From contig NZ_CABVII010000005.1 of NCBI RefSeq assembly GCF_902497995.1, positions 124,001 to 188,000 on the forward strand: a stretch of DNA of 64,000 bases, in the 5' to 3' direction. The notes under the pieces are model-generated. The model saw nothing but the letters and a program-made list of their open reading frames with translations. It was not told the origin of the DNA and did not search any database. Positions 8,479-20,648 of the stretch are shown here, one piece after another. Made by a program: the position numbers and the translations under genes. The stretch comes from Pseudomonas fluorescens (GTDB taxonomy: Bacteria > Pseudomonadota > Gammaproteobacteria > Pseudomonadales > Pseudomonadaceae). The stretch's first letter is position 1. Every line of letters begins with the position of its first letter.

Positions 8479-9552
8479 ATGGGTTCCTTGAAAAAGTTCG
8501 TGCTGGCGCTGCTGTGCTCGATGCTGGCGCTGTTGCAGGGTGTTGCTCACGCAACCGGTTATGTCGATGTGCTGGATCTGCCGGCCAAGCCGAGCCCTTT
8601 GGCCGTGAGTAGCCCCTTGATTGGTATTGCTCGCGCAGGTGAGCGCCTGGTCACTGTGGGCCAGCGTGGCCATATTCTTTATTCCGATGATGCCGGCAAG
8701 CACTGGTTGCAGGCCAGCGTCCCGCTGAGCAGTGATCTGACGGCGGTGTTTTTTCCTTCTGCCAGACAGGGCTGGGCGGTCGGCAACGACGGTGTCGTGC
8801 TGCACAGCAGCGATGCCGGCGCCACCTGGCGCAAGCAGCTCGACGGTCGCCAGATCGGTGACTTGCTGGTCAAGCATTATACGGCGCTGGCCAGTGCCGA
8901 ACCGGCTAACGAGCAATGGCCACTGCTGGTCGCCGAAGGTCAGCGGCTGGTCGAGCAGGGGGCGGATAAGCCGCTGCTCGATGTGTGGTTCGCCAATGAC
9001 AAACTGGGTTATGTGGTCGGTGTGTTCAACCTGATCCTGCGTACCGAAGACGGTGGCCAGAGCTGGACGCCGTTCCAGGATCGCACCGACAACCCGCAAG
9101 GCTTTCACCTCAACGCCATCGCCTCCACCGGTGACGCGCTGTACATCGCCGGCGAACAGGGCTTGCTGCTGAAATGGGATGACGCGGGGCAGCGCTTCGC
9201 CGCCTTGCAGACGCCTTATCAGGGCAGCTACTTCGGCGTCGTCGGCAAGCCCGGTGAAGTGCTCGTCTACGGCCTGGGCGGCAATGTGTTTCGCAGCACC
9301 GATGGCGGTCTCAACTGGAACCCTCTGGCGAGTGGCCTGCAGGTCAGCATCACGGCGGGGATCATCAATACCCAGGGTCAGTACGAACTGTTTACCCAAG
9401 CTGGACATGCGCTGCTCAGTCAGGCGGGCGGTACACGGCTGCAGTTGCTGGCACAGCAGGATCCGACCCCTGTGGCCGGTGTGAGCCAGGCCGCCGATGG
9501 TTCGCTGGTGGTGGTGGGCAGTCGTGGCGTACAGCGATTGTCCGTCAAATAA
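8479..9552 (+). CDS. YCF48/BNR-repeat beta-propeller exported protein
   Basis: A 357-residue exported protein, signal peptide FVLALLCSMLALLQGVAHA. The mature region carries repeated propeller motifs of the YCF48/BNR type, seen as SDDAGKHWLQA, SSDAGATWRKQ, TEDGGQSWTPF and STDGGLNWNPL at intervals of about 40-80 residues. Such proteins are annotated as photosystem II stability factor-like, but here the fold is probably a periplasmic scaffold. GGTGCGGT precedes the ATG. It always travels with an RND partner in this type of cluster and is placed directly before it here. Confidence 0.88.
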   Translation: MGSLKKFVLALLCSMLALLQGVAHATGYVDVLDLPAKPSPLAVSSPLIGIARAGERLVTVGQRGHILYSDDAGKHWLQASVPLSSDLTAVFFPSARQGWAVGNDGVVLHSSDAGATWRKQLDGRQIGDLLVKHYTALASAEPANEQWPLLVAEGQRLVEQGADKPLLDVWFANDKLGYVVGVFNLILRTEDGGQSWTPFQDRTDNPQGFHLNAIASTGDALYIAGEQGLLLKWDDAGQRFAALQTPYQGSYFGVVGKPGEVLVYGLGGNVFRSTDGGLNWNPLASGLQVSITAGIINTQGQYELFTQAGHALLSQAGGTRLQLLAQQDPTPVAGVSQAADGSLVVVGSRGVQRLSVK

Positions 9553-9583
9553 GAACTCGAAAATCTAGAGCGAGTACCCAGAC

Positions 9584-12133
9584 ATGGGCAATATCAAGCA
9601 AGACACCATGCCGGTGATCCGCGAGCTACGTGACTTCGATCGGTGCTCCGGCAACCGGTTGGAGCGGCTGGTATTCAACTACCGCCCGCTGTTCATGGTG
9701 CTCATGACACTGGTCACCCTGGTGCTGGGCTATATGGCGGTGACGCGTCTGGAGTTGCGCCCCAGCTTCGAGAAAATGATTCCGCAGAGCCAGCCGTACA
9801 TCAAGAATTTCCTGGAGAACCGCCAGTCGTTGCGCGGCCTGGGTAACTCGGTGCGGGTGGTGGTGGAAAACACCCAGGGTGATATTTTCGACCCGCACTA
9901 CCTTGAGGTCCTCAAGCAGGTCAACGACCAGCTGTTCCTCACTGAAGGCGTCGACCGCGCCTGGATGAAGTCGCTGTGGAGTCCGGGGGTGCGCTGGACT
10001 GAAGTCACAGTGGAAGGTTTCCAGGGCGGCCCGGTCATGCCCGATACCTACCAGGGATCGCCCAAGGACATCGAACAGCTGCGCCAGAACATCACCCGCG
10101 CGGGCATCGTCGGCAGCCTGGTGGCCAGCGACTTCAAGTCCACCATGTTGATCGTGCCGCTGCTGGACAAGGCCTCGGCCACCGGCCAGAGCATCAACTA
10201 CCATCAGTTCTCGCAAATGCTCGAAGCGCAATTGCGCGACAAGATCGAATTCGCCGGCGACAGCGCTGCACGCAAGGCCGGGGAGGAGGGCAAGGGCCAG
10301 TACAAAGTCCGGGTGATCGGTTTCGCCAAACTGATGGGCGACCTGATCGATGGCTTGATCCAGGTGATGATGTTCTTCGGCCTGGCCGTGGTCACCTCGC
10401 TGGTGATCATTTATTTCTATACTCGCTGTGTGCGCAGCACCTTGCTGGTAGTCGGCTGCTCGCTGATCGCGGTGGTCTGGCAACTGGGCATCGTCGCCTG
10501 GCTGGGCTATGCCATTGATCCGTACTCGGTGCTGGTGCCGTTCCTGATTTTCGCCATCGGTGTGTCCCACGCGGCGCAGAAGATGAACGGCATCATGCAG
10601 GACATCGCCCGTGGCACCCACAGGCTGATCGCTGCGCGCTACACCTTCCGCCGCCTGTTCATCGCCGGCGTCACTGCGCTGCTGGCCGACGCGGTGGGCT
10701 TCGCGGTACTGATGCTGATCGATATTCCGGTGATCCAGGACCTGGCGATCACCGCCAGCATTGGCGTGGCGGTGCTGATTTTCACCTCGCTGCTGTTGAT
10801 GCCGGTGGCGCTGTCCTACATCGGTGTCGGGCGCAAGGCCGCCGAGCGTGCACTGAAAATCGACACCCGGGCGGACGGGCACAAAGGCTTCGGCAAACTG
10901 TGGGACATGCTCGATCGCTTCACGACCCGCAAGTGGGCAACCGGTGCCGTGCTGGTGGCGGCGCTGATGGGCATTGGCGGCTTCATGGTCAGCCTGCAAC
11001 TGAAAATCGGCGACCTCGACAGTGGCGCACCGGAGTTGCGTGCCGACTCGCGCTATAACCGCGACAACGCCTACATCACCAGCCACTACGCGCTGTCCAG
11101 CGATATGTTCGCGGTGATGATCAAGACCGCGCCGGAAGGCTGCCTGAACTATCAGACGCTGGTCCTCGCCGACCGTCTGGCCTGGGAGCTGCAGCAGTCT
11201 CCTGGGGTGCAGGCGACGTCGTCGCTGGTCAACGCGGTACGGCAGATCACCGCCGGTACCTACGAGGGCAACCCCAAGCTCAACAGCATCCAGCGCAACC
11301 AGGACGTGCTGAACTACGCCGCACAGCAAGCCTCGGTCAACTCCCCGGAGTTGTTCAACAACGACTGCTCGCTGATGCCGGTGATCGCCTTCCTCAAGGA
11401 CCACAAGGCCGAGACCCTGGACGCCGTGGTGGCCATTGCCGAACAGTTCGCCAAGGACAACAGCACTCCGGATCGCCAGTTCCTGCTGGCCGCCGGCAGT
11501 GCCGGCATCGAGGCGGCGACCAACATCGTGGTGCGCGAGGCCAACCGCACCATGCTGTTTTACGTCTATGCCGCGGTGACGCTGTTCTGCCTGATCACCT
11601 TCCGCAGCTGGCGCGCGACCCTGGTGGCCTTGCTGCCGCTGGTGCTGACCTCGATCCTCTGTGAAGCCTTGATGGTGGTCATGGGCATCGGCGTGAAGGT
11701 CGCGACCTTGCCGGTGATCGCCTTGGGGGTGGGGATCGGAGTGGACTATGCCTTGTACTTGCTCAGTGTGCAGTTGCATCACCAGCGCCAAGGCCTGTCA
11801 CTGGCGGATGCCTACCGTAAAGCGGTGGCGTTCACCGGCCGGGTGGTCGGGCTGGTGGGCATTACCCTGGCCGCCGGCGTGGTGTGCTGGGTCTGGTCGC
11901 CGATCAAGTTCCAGGCCGACATGGGCATCCTGCTGACCTTCATGTTCCTGTGGAACATGCTGGGGGCGCTGATCCTGATTCCAGCCCTGTCGTACTTCCT
12001 GTTGCGCGGACCCTCGCTGATCCGTGGTGCTGCCCCGGATGCCAAGGTGGTGCAGGAGCCGCTGGTGCAAGTCCCTGAGACCGACCACTCCACAAGTCCG
12101 GGCACGCGTCATGCCCTCACAACGTCCGAGTAA
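9584..12133 (+). CDS. RND/MMPL-family inner-membrane transporter
   Basis: An 849-residue RND superfamily protein of the MMPL/HpnN type. It has one N-terminal membrane helix (about residues 35-55), a large periplasmic domain, a block of five helices (about 255-410), a second periplasmic domain and a second block of helices (about 650-810). The intramembrane motif GVGIGVDYALYLL near residue 720 resembles the GxxxDY proton-relay motif. No membrane fusion protein or TolC gene accompanies it, which fits lipid-type MMPL transport rather than drug efflux. Its ribosome site is weak. It lies 31 bases after the YCF48-like gene and 7 before the dehydrogenase. Confidence 0.9.
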   Translation: MGNIKQDTMPVIRELRDFDRCSGNRLERLVFNYRPLFMVLMTLVTLVLGYMAVTRLELRPSFEKMIPQSQPYIKNFLENRQSLRGLGNSVRVVVENTQGDIFDPHYLEVLKQVNDQLFLTEGVDRAWMKSLWSPGVRWTEVTVEGFQGGPVMPDTYQGSPKDIEQLRQNITRAGIVGSLVASDFKSTMLIVPLLDKASATGQSINYHQFSQMLEAQLRDKIEFAGDSAARKAGEEGKGQYKVRVIGFAKLMGDLIDGLIQVMMFFGLAVVTSLVIIYFYTRCVRSTLLVVGCSLIAVVWQLGIVAWLGYAIDPYSVLVPFLIFAIGVSHAAQKMNGIMQDIARGTHRLIAARYTFRRLFIAGVTALLADAVGFAVLMLIDIPVIQDLAITASIGVAVLIFTSLLLMPVALSYIGVGRKAAERALKIDTRADGHKGFGKLWDMLDRFTTRKWATGAVLVAALMGIGGFMVSLQLKIGDLDSGAPELRADSRYNRDNAYITSHYALSSDMFAVMIKTAPEGCLNYQTLVLADRLAWELQQSPGVQATSSLVNAVRQITAGTYEGNPKLNSIQRNQDVLNYAAQQASVNSPELFNNDCSLMPVIAFLKDHKAETLDAVVAIAEQFAKDNSTPDRQFLLAAGSAGIEAATNIVVREANRTMLFYVYAAVTLFCLITFRSWRATLVALLPLVLTSILCEALMVVMGIGVKVATLPVIALGVGIGVDYALYLLSVQLHHQRQGLSLADAYRKAVAFTGRVVGLVGITLAAGVVCWVWSPIKFQADMGILLTFMFLWNMLGALILIPALSYFLLRGPSLIRGAAPDAKVVQEPLVQVPETDHSTSPGTRHALTTSE

Positions 12134-12140
12134 GTGAATC

Positions 12141-13919
12141 ATGTCTGACTATAAAGCTCCCCTGCGCGACATGCGCTTCGTGCTCAATGAAGTCTTTGAG
12201 GCCTCCAGGCTCTGGGCTCAATTACCGGGCCTGGCCGAGGTGGTCGACGAACAGACGGCTGCCGCGGTCCTTGAAGAGGCCGGCAAGATCAGTGCCGGCA
12301 TCATCGCGCCGCTGCGCCGCAGTGGCGACGAACAAGGTTGCTCCTGGGACAACGGTGCGGTGACAGTCCCGGATGGTTTTATCGCGGCGTACCAGGCATT
12401 TGCCGAAGGTGGCTGGGTGGGGGTCGGTGGCGACCCGCAGTTCGGTGGCATGGGCATGCCCAAGGCCATTTCAGCCCAGGTCGAGGAAATGGTGACCTCG
12501 GCCAACCTGTCGTTCGGCACGTACCCGATGCTGACCGCCGGTGCCTGCCTGTCGCTCAGTGCCCATGCCAGCGAAGACCTGAAACACAAGTATCTGCCGA
12601 ACATGTATGCCGGGGTCTGGAGCGGTTCCATGTGCCTGACCGAAGCCCATGCCGGCACCGACCTGGGGCTGATTCGCACCAAGGCCGCGCCCCAGGCCGA
12701 CGGCAGTTACACGATCAGCGGCAGCAAGATCTTTATTTCTGGCGGCGAGCACGACCTGACCGAAAACATCATCCACCTGGTACTGGCCCGGCTGCCGGAT
12801 GCACCTGCGGGACCAAAAGGCATTTCGCTGTTTCTGGTGCCCAAGGTGCTGGTCAATGACAACGGCTCTCTGGGCGAGCGCAACGCACTGTCCTGCGGTT
12901 CCATCGAACACAAGATGGGCATCAAGGCGTCTGCCACCTGCGTGATGAACTTTGACCAGGCCACCGGCTGGATCGTCGATGCGCCGGGCAAGGGGCTGGC
13001 GGCGATGTTCACCATGATGAACTACGAGCGCCTGGGGGTGGGCATCCAGGGCCTGGCGCAGGGCGAGCGCTCCTATCAGAGCGCCGTCGAGTATGCCCGG
13101 GATCGCCTGCAGAGCCGTGCGCCGACCGGCGCGCAGCACCCGGACAAGGCCGCCGACCCGATCATCGCGCACCCGGATGTACGGCGGATGCTGTTGACCA
13201 TGAAGGCCTTGAACGAAGGCGGGCGGGCGTTCTCCAGCTACGTGGCCCTGCAACTGGACACGGCCAAATACAGCGAAGACGCGCCGGCCCGCCAGCGCGC
13301 CCAAGAGCTGGTGTCGCTGCTGACGCCGATTGCCAAGGCGTTTCTGACTGACATGGGGCTGGAAACCACCTTGCACGGCCAGATGATTTTCGGTGGCCAT
13401 GGCTATATCCGCGAGTGGGGCCAGGAGCAGTTGGTGCGCGATGTACGGATCACCCAGATCTACGAAGGCACCAACGGTATCCAGTCCCTGGACCTGGCCG
13501 GGCGCAAGATCGTCGGCAGCGACGGGGCGCTCTACCGGTTGTTCGCCGCCGAGATTCGTCAGTTCAGCGCGACTGCCAGTGCTGATCTGAACGAGTTCAC
13601 CCAACCGCTGAACGCGGCGCTGGACACCCTCGACGAACTGACCGCCTGGCTGCTGGATCGGGCGCAAAACAACCCGAACGAAATCGGCGCTGCTTCGGTC
13701 GAGTACCTGCAGGCGTTTGGTTACACGGCCTATGCCTACATGTGGGCATTGATGGCCAAGGCGGCCATGGGCAAAGCAACCGAAGACGATTTCTACGTCA
13801 GCAAGCTGGGCACCGCCCGTTTCTACTTCGCCCGGCTGCTGCCGCGTATCCACTCACTGAGCGCTTCGGTCAAGGCCGGTAGCGAAAGCCTCTACTTACT
13901 GGATGCGGCGCAGTTCTGA
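12141..13919 (+). CDS. Acyl-CoA dehydrogenase, large (DmdC-like) type
   Basis: A 592-residue flavin acyl-CoA dehydrogenase with the extra C-terminal domain of the roughly 600-residue class that includes DmdC and FadE-like enzymes. Visible signatures are CLTEAHAGTDLG (about residue 170), FGGHGYIREWGQEQ (about 417) and QIYEGTNGIQSLDLAGR (about 440), which contains the expected catalytic-base glutamate. It would introduce the alpha-beta double bond into the activated substrate and pass electrons to ETF. It lies seven bases after the RND gene, tying transport to beta-oxidation. Confidence 0.93.
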   Translation: MSDYKAPLRDMRFVLNEVFEASRLWAQLPGLAEVVDEQTAAAVLEEAGKISAGIIAPLRRSGDEQGCSWDNGAVTVPDGFIAAYQAFAEGGWVGVGGDPQFGGMGMPKAISAQVEEMVTSANLSFGTYPMLTAGACLSLSAHASEDLKHKYLPNMYAGVWSGSMCLTEAHAGTDLGLIRTKAAPQADGSYTISGSKIFISGGEHDLTENIIHLVLARLPDAPAGPKGISLFLVPKVLVNDNGSLGERNALSCGSIEHKMGIKASATCVMNFDQATGWIVDAPGKGLAAMFTMMNYERLGVGIQGLAQGERSYQSAVEYARDRLQSRAPTGAQHPDKAADPIIAHPDVRRMLLTMKALNEGGRAFSSYVALQLDTAKYSEDAPARQRAQELVSLLTPIAKAFLTDMGLETTLHGQMIFGGHGYIREWGQEQLVRDVRITQIYEGTNGIQSLDLAGRKIVGSDGALYRLFAAEIRQFSATASADLNEFTQPLNAALDTLDELTAWLLDRAQNNPNEIGAASVEYLQAFGYTAYAYMWALMAKAAMGKATEDDFYVSKLGTARFYFARLLPRIHSLSASVKAGSESLYLLDAAQF

Positions 13920-13936
13920 ATCAGGAAGATACCACC

Positions 13937-15580
13937 ATGCTGAAGACAAAAATAATTCCACCAGCACAAGATGCCTACAGCTACCCACTGTTGATCAAGA
14001 GCTTGTTGTTGTCCGGGGTTCGCTACGAACCTGCCAATGAGATCGTCTACGCCGACAAACTGCGTTACAGCTATCAGACCCTCATCGAACGCATCCACCG
14101 GCTGGCCAATGCGCTGACCGCGGCCGGCGTCAAGGCCGGGGATACGGTGGCCATGCTCGACTGGGACAGCCACCGCTACCTGGAGTGTTTCTTTGCCGTG
14201 CCAATGATCGGCGCGGTGCTGCATACGGTGAACATCCGTCTTTCGCCGGATCAGGTGCTCTACACCATGAACCACGCCGAGGACGACCTGGTGCTGGTGC
14301 ATGATGATTTCCTGCCCGTGATCGAGCAGATTCATGGCGAGCTGAACACCGTCAAGGGCTATATCCGGCTCACTGACGACGCTGCGAGCGGCACCGATCT
14401 ACCGGTACTGGGGGAGTATGAAAGCCTGCTCTCCCAGGCGGCTCCCCATTACGACTTCCCCGACTTTGATGAAAACTCGGTGGCGACCCTGTTTTACACC
14501 ACCGGCACCACCGGCGCGCCGAAAGGGGTGTATTTCACCCATCGCCAGTTGGTGCTGCATACCTTGAATGCCGTGGGCACGTTGGGCGTCTACCAAAGCT
14601 TGCCGCTGCTGCGCTCCGACGACGTGTACATGCCGATCACCCCGATGTTCCACGTGCATGCCTGGGGCGTGCCTTATGTTGCGACCCTGATGGGCATCAA
14701 ACAGGTTTACCCCGGCCGTTACGAGCCCAATAGCCTGGTCCGGCTGTTTCGAGAAGAGAAGGTCACCTTTTCCCATTGCGTGCCGACGATTCTGCAAATG
14801 ATCCTGGGCTGCGACGAGGCCGCGAAGACCTCTTTCGAGGGCTGGAAAATGCTTCTGGGGGGCAGTGCGCTGACCTTGGGTATCGCCAGCCAGGCGTCCG
14901 CCAGAGGTATGCGCGTGCACAGCGGCTACGGCATGTCCGAGACCTGCCCGATGCTGTGCTTGAGTTACCTGCGGGGGGCGGAACTTGAACTGTCCACACA
15001 AGCGCAGTTACCCACTCGCATCAAGACCGGCATGCCGATACCGATGGTCGATTTGAAAATCGTCGATGCCGGCGGCAAAAGCGTTCCTCACGATGGTGAG
15101 TCCCTGGGCGAGATCGTGGTGCGCGCACCCTGGCTGACTCAAGGCTATGTGAAGGAGCCGGAAAAGGGCGCTGAACTTTGGCAGGGCGGCTGGCTGCACA
15201 CCGGCGACCTGGCTTCCATCGACCCCCAGGGCGGGGTGGAAATCAAGGATCGCATCAAGGATGTGATCAAGACGGGCGGGGAGTGGATCAGTTCGCTGGA
15301 GCTGGAGAGCCTGATCAGCGAACACGCGTCGGTCAGTGCTGTCGCAGTGGTGGGCATTGCGGACGAGCAATGGGGCGAGCGGCCCATGGCCCTGGTGGTG
15401 TGCGAACCGGGTCAGAACGTCGATAAACAGATGCTGGAAGCCCACCTGCAACAGTTTGTGGAGCGTGGCCGGATCAATAAATGGGCGATCCCCAAGCAGT
15501 TCAAGTTCGTCGCCGAGATCCCTAAAACCAGTGTTGGCAAGATCAACAAGAAGTTAATCCGGGAACACGCGTTGAGCTGA
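13937..15580 (+). CDS. Fatty-acyl-CoA synthetase (AMP-forming)
   Basis: A 547-residue AMP-binding ligase of the medium/long-chain fatty acid class. The phosphate-binding loop TTGTTGAPKG (about residue 191) is intact, as are YGMSETCP (about 334), the TGD motif in LHTGDLASID (about 421) and the hinge and lysine region DRIKDVIKTGGEWIS followed by GKINKK near the C-terminus. It activates a free acid to its CoA ester in the cytoplasm. It starts 17 bases after the dehydrogenase, with AGGAAG before the ATG. Chain length is not predictable from the sequence alone. Confidence 0.93.
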   Translation: MLKTKIIPPAQDAYSYPLLIKSLLLSGVRYEPANEIVYADKLRYSYQTLIERIHRLANALTAAGVKAGDTVAMLDWDSHRYLECFFAVPMIGAVLHTVNIRLSPDQVLYTMNHAEDDLVLVHDDFLPVIEQIHGELNTVKGYIRLTDDAASGTDLPVLGEYESLLSQAAPHYDFPDFDENSVATLFYTTGTTGAPKGVYFTHRQLVLHTLNAVGTLGVYQSLPLLRSDDVYMPITPMFHVHAWGVPYVATLMGIKQVYPGRYEPNSLVRLFREEKVTFSHCVPTILQMILGCDEAAKTSFEGWKMLLGGSALTLGIASQASARGMRVHSGYGMSETCPMLCLSYLRGAELELSTQAQLPTRIKTGMPIPMVDLKIVDAGGKSVPHDGESLGEIVVRAPWLTQGYVKEPEKGAELWQGGWLHTGDLASIDPQGGVEIKDRIKDVIKTGGEWISSLELESLISEHASVSAVAVVGIADEQWGERPMALVVCEPGQNVDKQMLEAHLQQFVERGRINKWAIPKQFKFVAEIPKTSVGKINKKLIREHALS

Positions 15581-15632
15581 AGGGGATAGATATCCGCAGC
15601 TTGTACCCCTTTATCCGATCGAGAAAACATTG

Positions 15633-17744
<2,112 letters not shown>

Positions 17745-17798
17745 CCTTTCGGCGGCCACTTGGGGTGGCCGCCCCACCGATCACCCAAGGAACTCACC

Positions 17799-18986
17799 AT
17801 GAAAGAAGCCGTCATTCTCTCCACGGCCCGTACCCCTATCGCCAAGGCTTTCCGTGGCGCCTTCAACACCATCAAGTCGCCGACCATGGCCGGCCATGCG
17901 ATCCGTGCGGCGGTCGAACGCGCCGGCATCGAAGCGGCGGAGATCGAAGACCTGGTGATGGGCACCGCACTGACCAGCGGCACCGCCGGCCTGAACCTGG
18001 CACGCATGGCTGCCTTGGCCTCGGGCCTGCCGTTGTCGGTCAGCGGCCAGACCCTGGATCGCCAGTGCGCCTCGGGCCTGATGGCCATCGCCACCGCCGC
18101 CAAGCAAATCATGGTCGACGGCATGCCTGCCGCGATCGGTGCCGGCCAGGAGAACATCAGTGCGGTGCAGAATCGCAATATGGAATGGGCCTACGCCGAG
18201 CGCGACCCGCAGGTCGAGCGCAACGCGATCCATGCCTACATGCCCATGTTGCAGACCGCCGAACGGGTCGCCAAGCGCTACGGCATCAGCCGCGAAGCCC
18301 AGGACGCCTATGCCCTGCAATCGCAGCTACGCACCGCAGCAGCGCAGCGGGCCGGCTTGTTCGATGGCGAAATCGTCCCGGTCACCAGCATTCGGCAGGT
18401 GATCGACAAAGCCACTGGCGAGGTACGACTGGAGGAGGTGACCCTCACCAGCGATGAAGGCAACCGTCCACAGACCCGCCTGGAAGATCTGACCAACCTC
18501 AAAACAGTCATCGAAGGCGGCTGCATCACCGCTGGCAACGCCAGCCAGCTGTCCGACGGCGCCAGCGCCTGCGTGCTGATGGATGCGCGTCTCGCCGAGC
18601 AGCGCAACCTCAAGCCGTTGGGCCTGTATCGCGGTATTGCCGTGGCCGGCCTGGCCCCGGAAGAAATGGGCATCGGCCCGGTGCTGGCGGTGCCCAAGTT
18701 GCTCAAGCAACACGGCCTGACGGTCGACGATATCGGCTTGTGGGAGCTTAACGAAGCGTTCGCCTGCCAAGTGCTTTATTGCCGCGACACCCTGGGCATC
18801 GACGACGCCCGCCTGAACGTCAATGGCGGTGCCATCGCCATCGGCCACCCTTACGGCATGAGTGGTGCGCGGATGGTCGGGCATGCCCTGCTGGAAGGTC
18901 GGCGCCGCGGCGTGAAGTACGTGGTGGTGACCATGTGCGTGGGCGGCGGCATGGGTGCTGCCGGCCTGTTCGAGGTGTTCCAGTGA
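17799..18986 (+). CDS. Acetyl-CoA C-acyltransferase (thiolase)
   Basis: A 395-residue thiolase. The nucleophilic cysteine is in LDRQCASG (about residue 90), the active-site histidine in [15 protein letters not shown] (about 350) and the second cysteine in CVGGGMG (about 380). AAGGAA precedes the ATG at good spacing. It cleaves the 3-ketoacyl-CoA, completing one beta-oxidation round with the FadB-like enzyme. Its stop overlaps the GTG of the thioesterase gene. The subfamily is of the AtoB/FadI-like broad group rather than the PcaF group found at 59501. Confidence 0.93.
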   Translation: MKEAVILSTARTPIAKAFRGAFNTIKSPTMAGHAIRAAVERAGIEAAEIEDLVMGTALTSGTAGLNLARMAALASGLPLSVSGQTLDRQCASGLMAIATAAKQIMVDGMPAAIGAGQENISAVQNRNMEWAYAERDPQVERNAIHAYMPMLQTAERVAKRYGISREAQDAYALQSQLRTAAAQRAGLFDGEIVPVTSIRQVIDKATGEVRLEEVTLTSDEGNRPQTRLEDLTNLKTVIEGGCITAGNASQLSDGASACVLMDARLAEQRNLKPLGLYRGIAVAGLAPEEMGIGPVLAVPKLLKQHGLTVDDIGLWELNEAFACQVLYCRDTLGIDDARLNVNGGAIAIGHPYGMSGARMVGHALLEGRRRGVKYVVVTMCVGGGMGAAGLFEVFQ

Positions 18987-19432
18987 GCCTGTCCAGACCC
19001 GGCGCCAATTCGCGGGATGCCTACCCGCACTTTCGGCCGATCCAGACTCGCTGGATGGATAACGACGTCTACGGCCACGTCAATAACGTCAACTACTACA
19101 GCTACTTCGACACGGCAGTGAACGGCTATCTGTTGAGCCAGGGCGTGCTCGATTTCGAGCGCGGCGAGACGATCGGTCTGGTGGTCGAAACGCAGTGCAA
19201 TTATTTCGCACCGATCTCCTTTCCAGACGACATTGAAGCCGGGGTGCGGGTGACCCGGCTGGGTGGCTCCAGTGTGCGGTATGAGGTTGGCCTGTTCCGT
19301 GCGGGTGAGGCCCAGGCATCGGCGCAGGGGCACTTCGTGCATGTCTACGTGGACCGTGAATCCCGTCGTCCGGTAACGATCGGCGAAGCACTGCGTGCCG
19401 CGCTCGTGCCGCTGCTGGTCAATGCTGATTGA
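18983..19432 (+). CDS. Hotdog-fold acyl-CoA thioesterase (YbgC-like)
   Basis: A 149-residue 4HBT/YbgC-type thioesterase. The active-site region reads [19 protein letters not shown], with the D-x3-H-x2-N arrangement of this family, followed by [15 protein letters not shown]. The GTG start overlaps the thiolase stop and GAGG lies 11 bases upstream. It would release CoA from acyl-CoA, either to recycle CoA or to drain a dead-end product. A close paralogue is at 26184 on the other side of the LuxE-LuxC pair. Confidence 0.9.
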   Translation: MSLSRPGANSRDAYPHFRPIQTRWMDNDVYGHVNNVNYYSYFDTAVNGYLLSQGVLDFERGETIGLVVETQCNYFAPISFPDDIEAGVRVTRLGGSSVRYEVGLFRAGEAQASAQGHFVHVYVDRESRRPVTIGEALRAALVPLLVNAD

Positions 19433-19441
19433 CAAGAGTTC

Positions 19442-19464
19442 CCGCGGCGTCCTCGACGCCGCGG
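19442..19464. terminator. GC-rich hairpin between convergent genes
   Basis: Perfect 10-bp stem (19442-19451 with 19455-19464, 3-base loop), placed between the ends of the plus-strand operon and the minus-strand dehydrogenase. There is no T run on either side, so it may act as a bidirectional weak terminator or RNA stabiliser. Confidence 0.45.
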
Positions 19465-19514
19465 TATCGCGCCACTGCCAGTCAGTTGCAGCAGATCCAG
19501 TGTGGGGGTTTAAT

Positions 19515-20522
19515 TCAGTAGTGCAGGCAGATCTTGCCAAAGTGCCTGGCGGATTGCTGATGGGCAAAGGCCTCGGCTATCTGTTCCAGCGGATAGCGGC
19601 TGTCGATGACGGGACGCCAGCTGAAGTTCTCCAGCGCACGCACCATGTCTTGCTGCTGCTCGCGGCTGCCGACGATCAGGCCACGCAGGGTTTGCTGCTT
19701 GCGCATCAACTCCAGGGTTGGAACGCTGCCGGAAATACCGGTGAGCACACCGATCAGCGCAATGTGGCCGCCGGGTGCACAGGCACGGATGGACTGGGGC
19801 AGCGTGCCCGGGCCACCCACTTCGACCACTATGTCGGCGCCGCGCCCGCCCGTGGCTGCCAGCACCGCGTCGCCCCATTCGGGCTGGTCTTTGTAGTTGA
19901 TGACCTGATCGGCCCCCAGTGCCAGCAGGCGCGCTTGCTTGGCCTCGGATGAGGTCGTGGCAATCACCCGCGCGCCCATGGATTTGGCCATTTGCAGCGC
20001 AAGAATGGAAACACCGCCGGTGCCCAGTACCAGCACGGTGTCACCCGCCTGGAGGCGCCCGTCCACCACCAGTGCACGCCAGGCAGTCAGGCCTGCCGTG
20101 GTCAGCGTGGCGGCTTCTTCATGGGTGTAGCCCTTGGGTGCCAGTGTGAAGGCCTCGGTGGGCAGGTTGACCCGTTCGCGGGCAAAACCGTCGACGCCAT
20201 CGCCCGGGACAGTCTGGAAGGTGGTGGGCACGGCGCGCCCGGATTGCCAGTGGGGGAAAAAGCAAGAGACCACGCAATCACCCACGGCGAATTCCGTCAC
20301 GCCTTCGCCGACGGCGGTGACGACCCCGGCGCCATCGGCCATGGGGATGCGACCATCCTCTGCCTTGGCGTGGCCGGTGACCACGCCAAGGTCGTGGTAG
20401 TTGAGCGAGCTGGCATGGATACGCACCTGGATCTCGCCCGCTTCGGGCGCGCCGGGGGCGGCCATGTCGACAAGGCGCAGGTTGTCCAGGCCAGCGGGAT
20501 GTTGCAGTTGAATGGCTTTCAT
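19515..20522 (-). CDS. MDR-family NAD(P)-dependent alcohol dehydrogenase/quinone reductase
   Basis: A 335-residue medium-chain dehydrogenase/reductase. The N-terminal GroES-like domain is followed by a Rossmann fold with LVLGTGGVSILALQMAKSMG near residue 165. The structural zinc cysteine cluster is absent and no CGVCHSD-type catalytic zinc site is visible, so it is nearer the zinc-independent quinone oxidoreductase/enoyl reductase branch. AGGA lies six bases before the ATG. It is read toward the main operon and lies 126 bases downstream of the zinc-type dehydrogenase, separated by a hairpin. Confidence 0.85.
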   Translation of the reverse strand: MKAIQLQHPAGLDNLRLVDMAAPGAPEAGEIQVRIHASSLNYHDLGVVTGHAKAEDGRIPMADGAGVVTAVGEGVTEFAVGDCVVSCFFPHWQSGRAVPTTFQTVPGDGVDGFARERVNLPTEAFTLAPKGYTHEEAATLTTAGLTAWRALVVDGRLQAGDTVLVLGTGGVSILALQMAKSMGARVIATTSSEAKQARLLALGADQVINYKDQPEWGDAVLAATGGRGADIVVEVGGPGTLPQSIRACAPGGHIALIGVLTGISGSVPTLELMRKQQTLRGLIVGSREQQQDMVRALENFSWRPVIDSRYPLEQIAEAFAHQQSARHFGKICLHY

Positions 20523-20613
20523 GAGGGTCCTTGAGTCAGTCCGTGCAAGGGAGGGCGCAGCTTTTTCGTCAACGATGGCCGCGCCCGACCTGGAGCATAT
20601 TGCCTCAAGAGGG

Positions 20614-20638
20614 CGCTGCGGTGTTGCGCACCGCAGCG
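20614..20638 (-). terminator. Hairpin between two dehydrogenase genes
   Basis: Perfect 10-bp stem (20614-20623 with 20629-20638, 5-base loop) directly after the zinc alcohol dehydrogenase stop on the minus strand. A modest CCCTCTT follows on that strand. It probably limits read-through from luxE-luxC-adh into the last gene. Confidence 0.5.
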
Positions 20639-20648
20639 TTGGACTTGT

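Noticed and set aside
5055..12133. A photosystem-related function for the YCF48-like protein
   Set aside because: The propeller repeat explains the resemblance; the host is a heterotroph and the neighbours form an envelope transport set.
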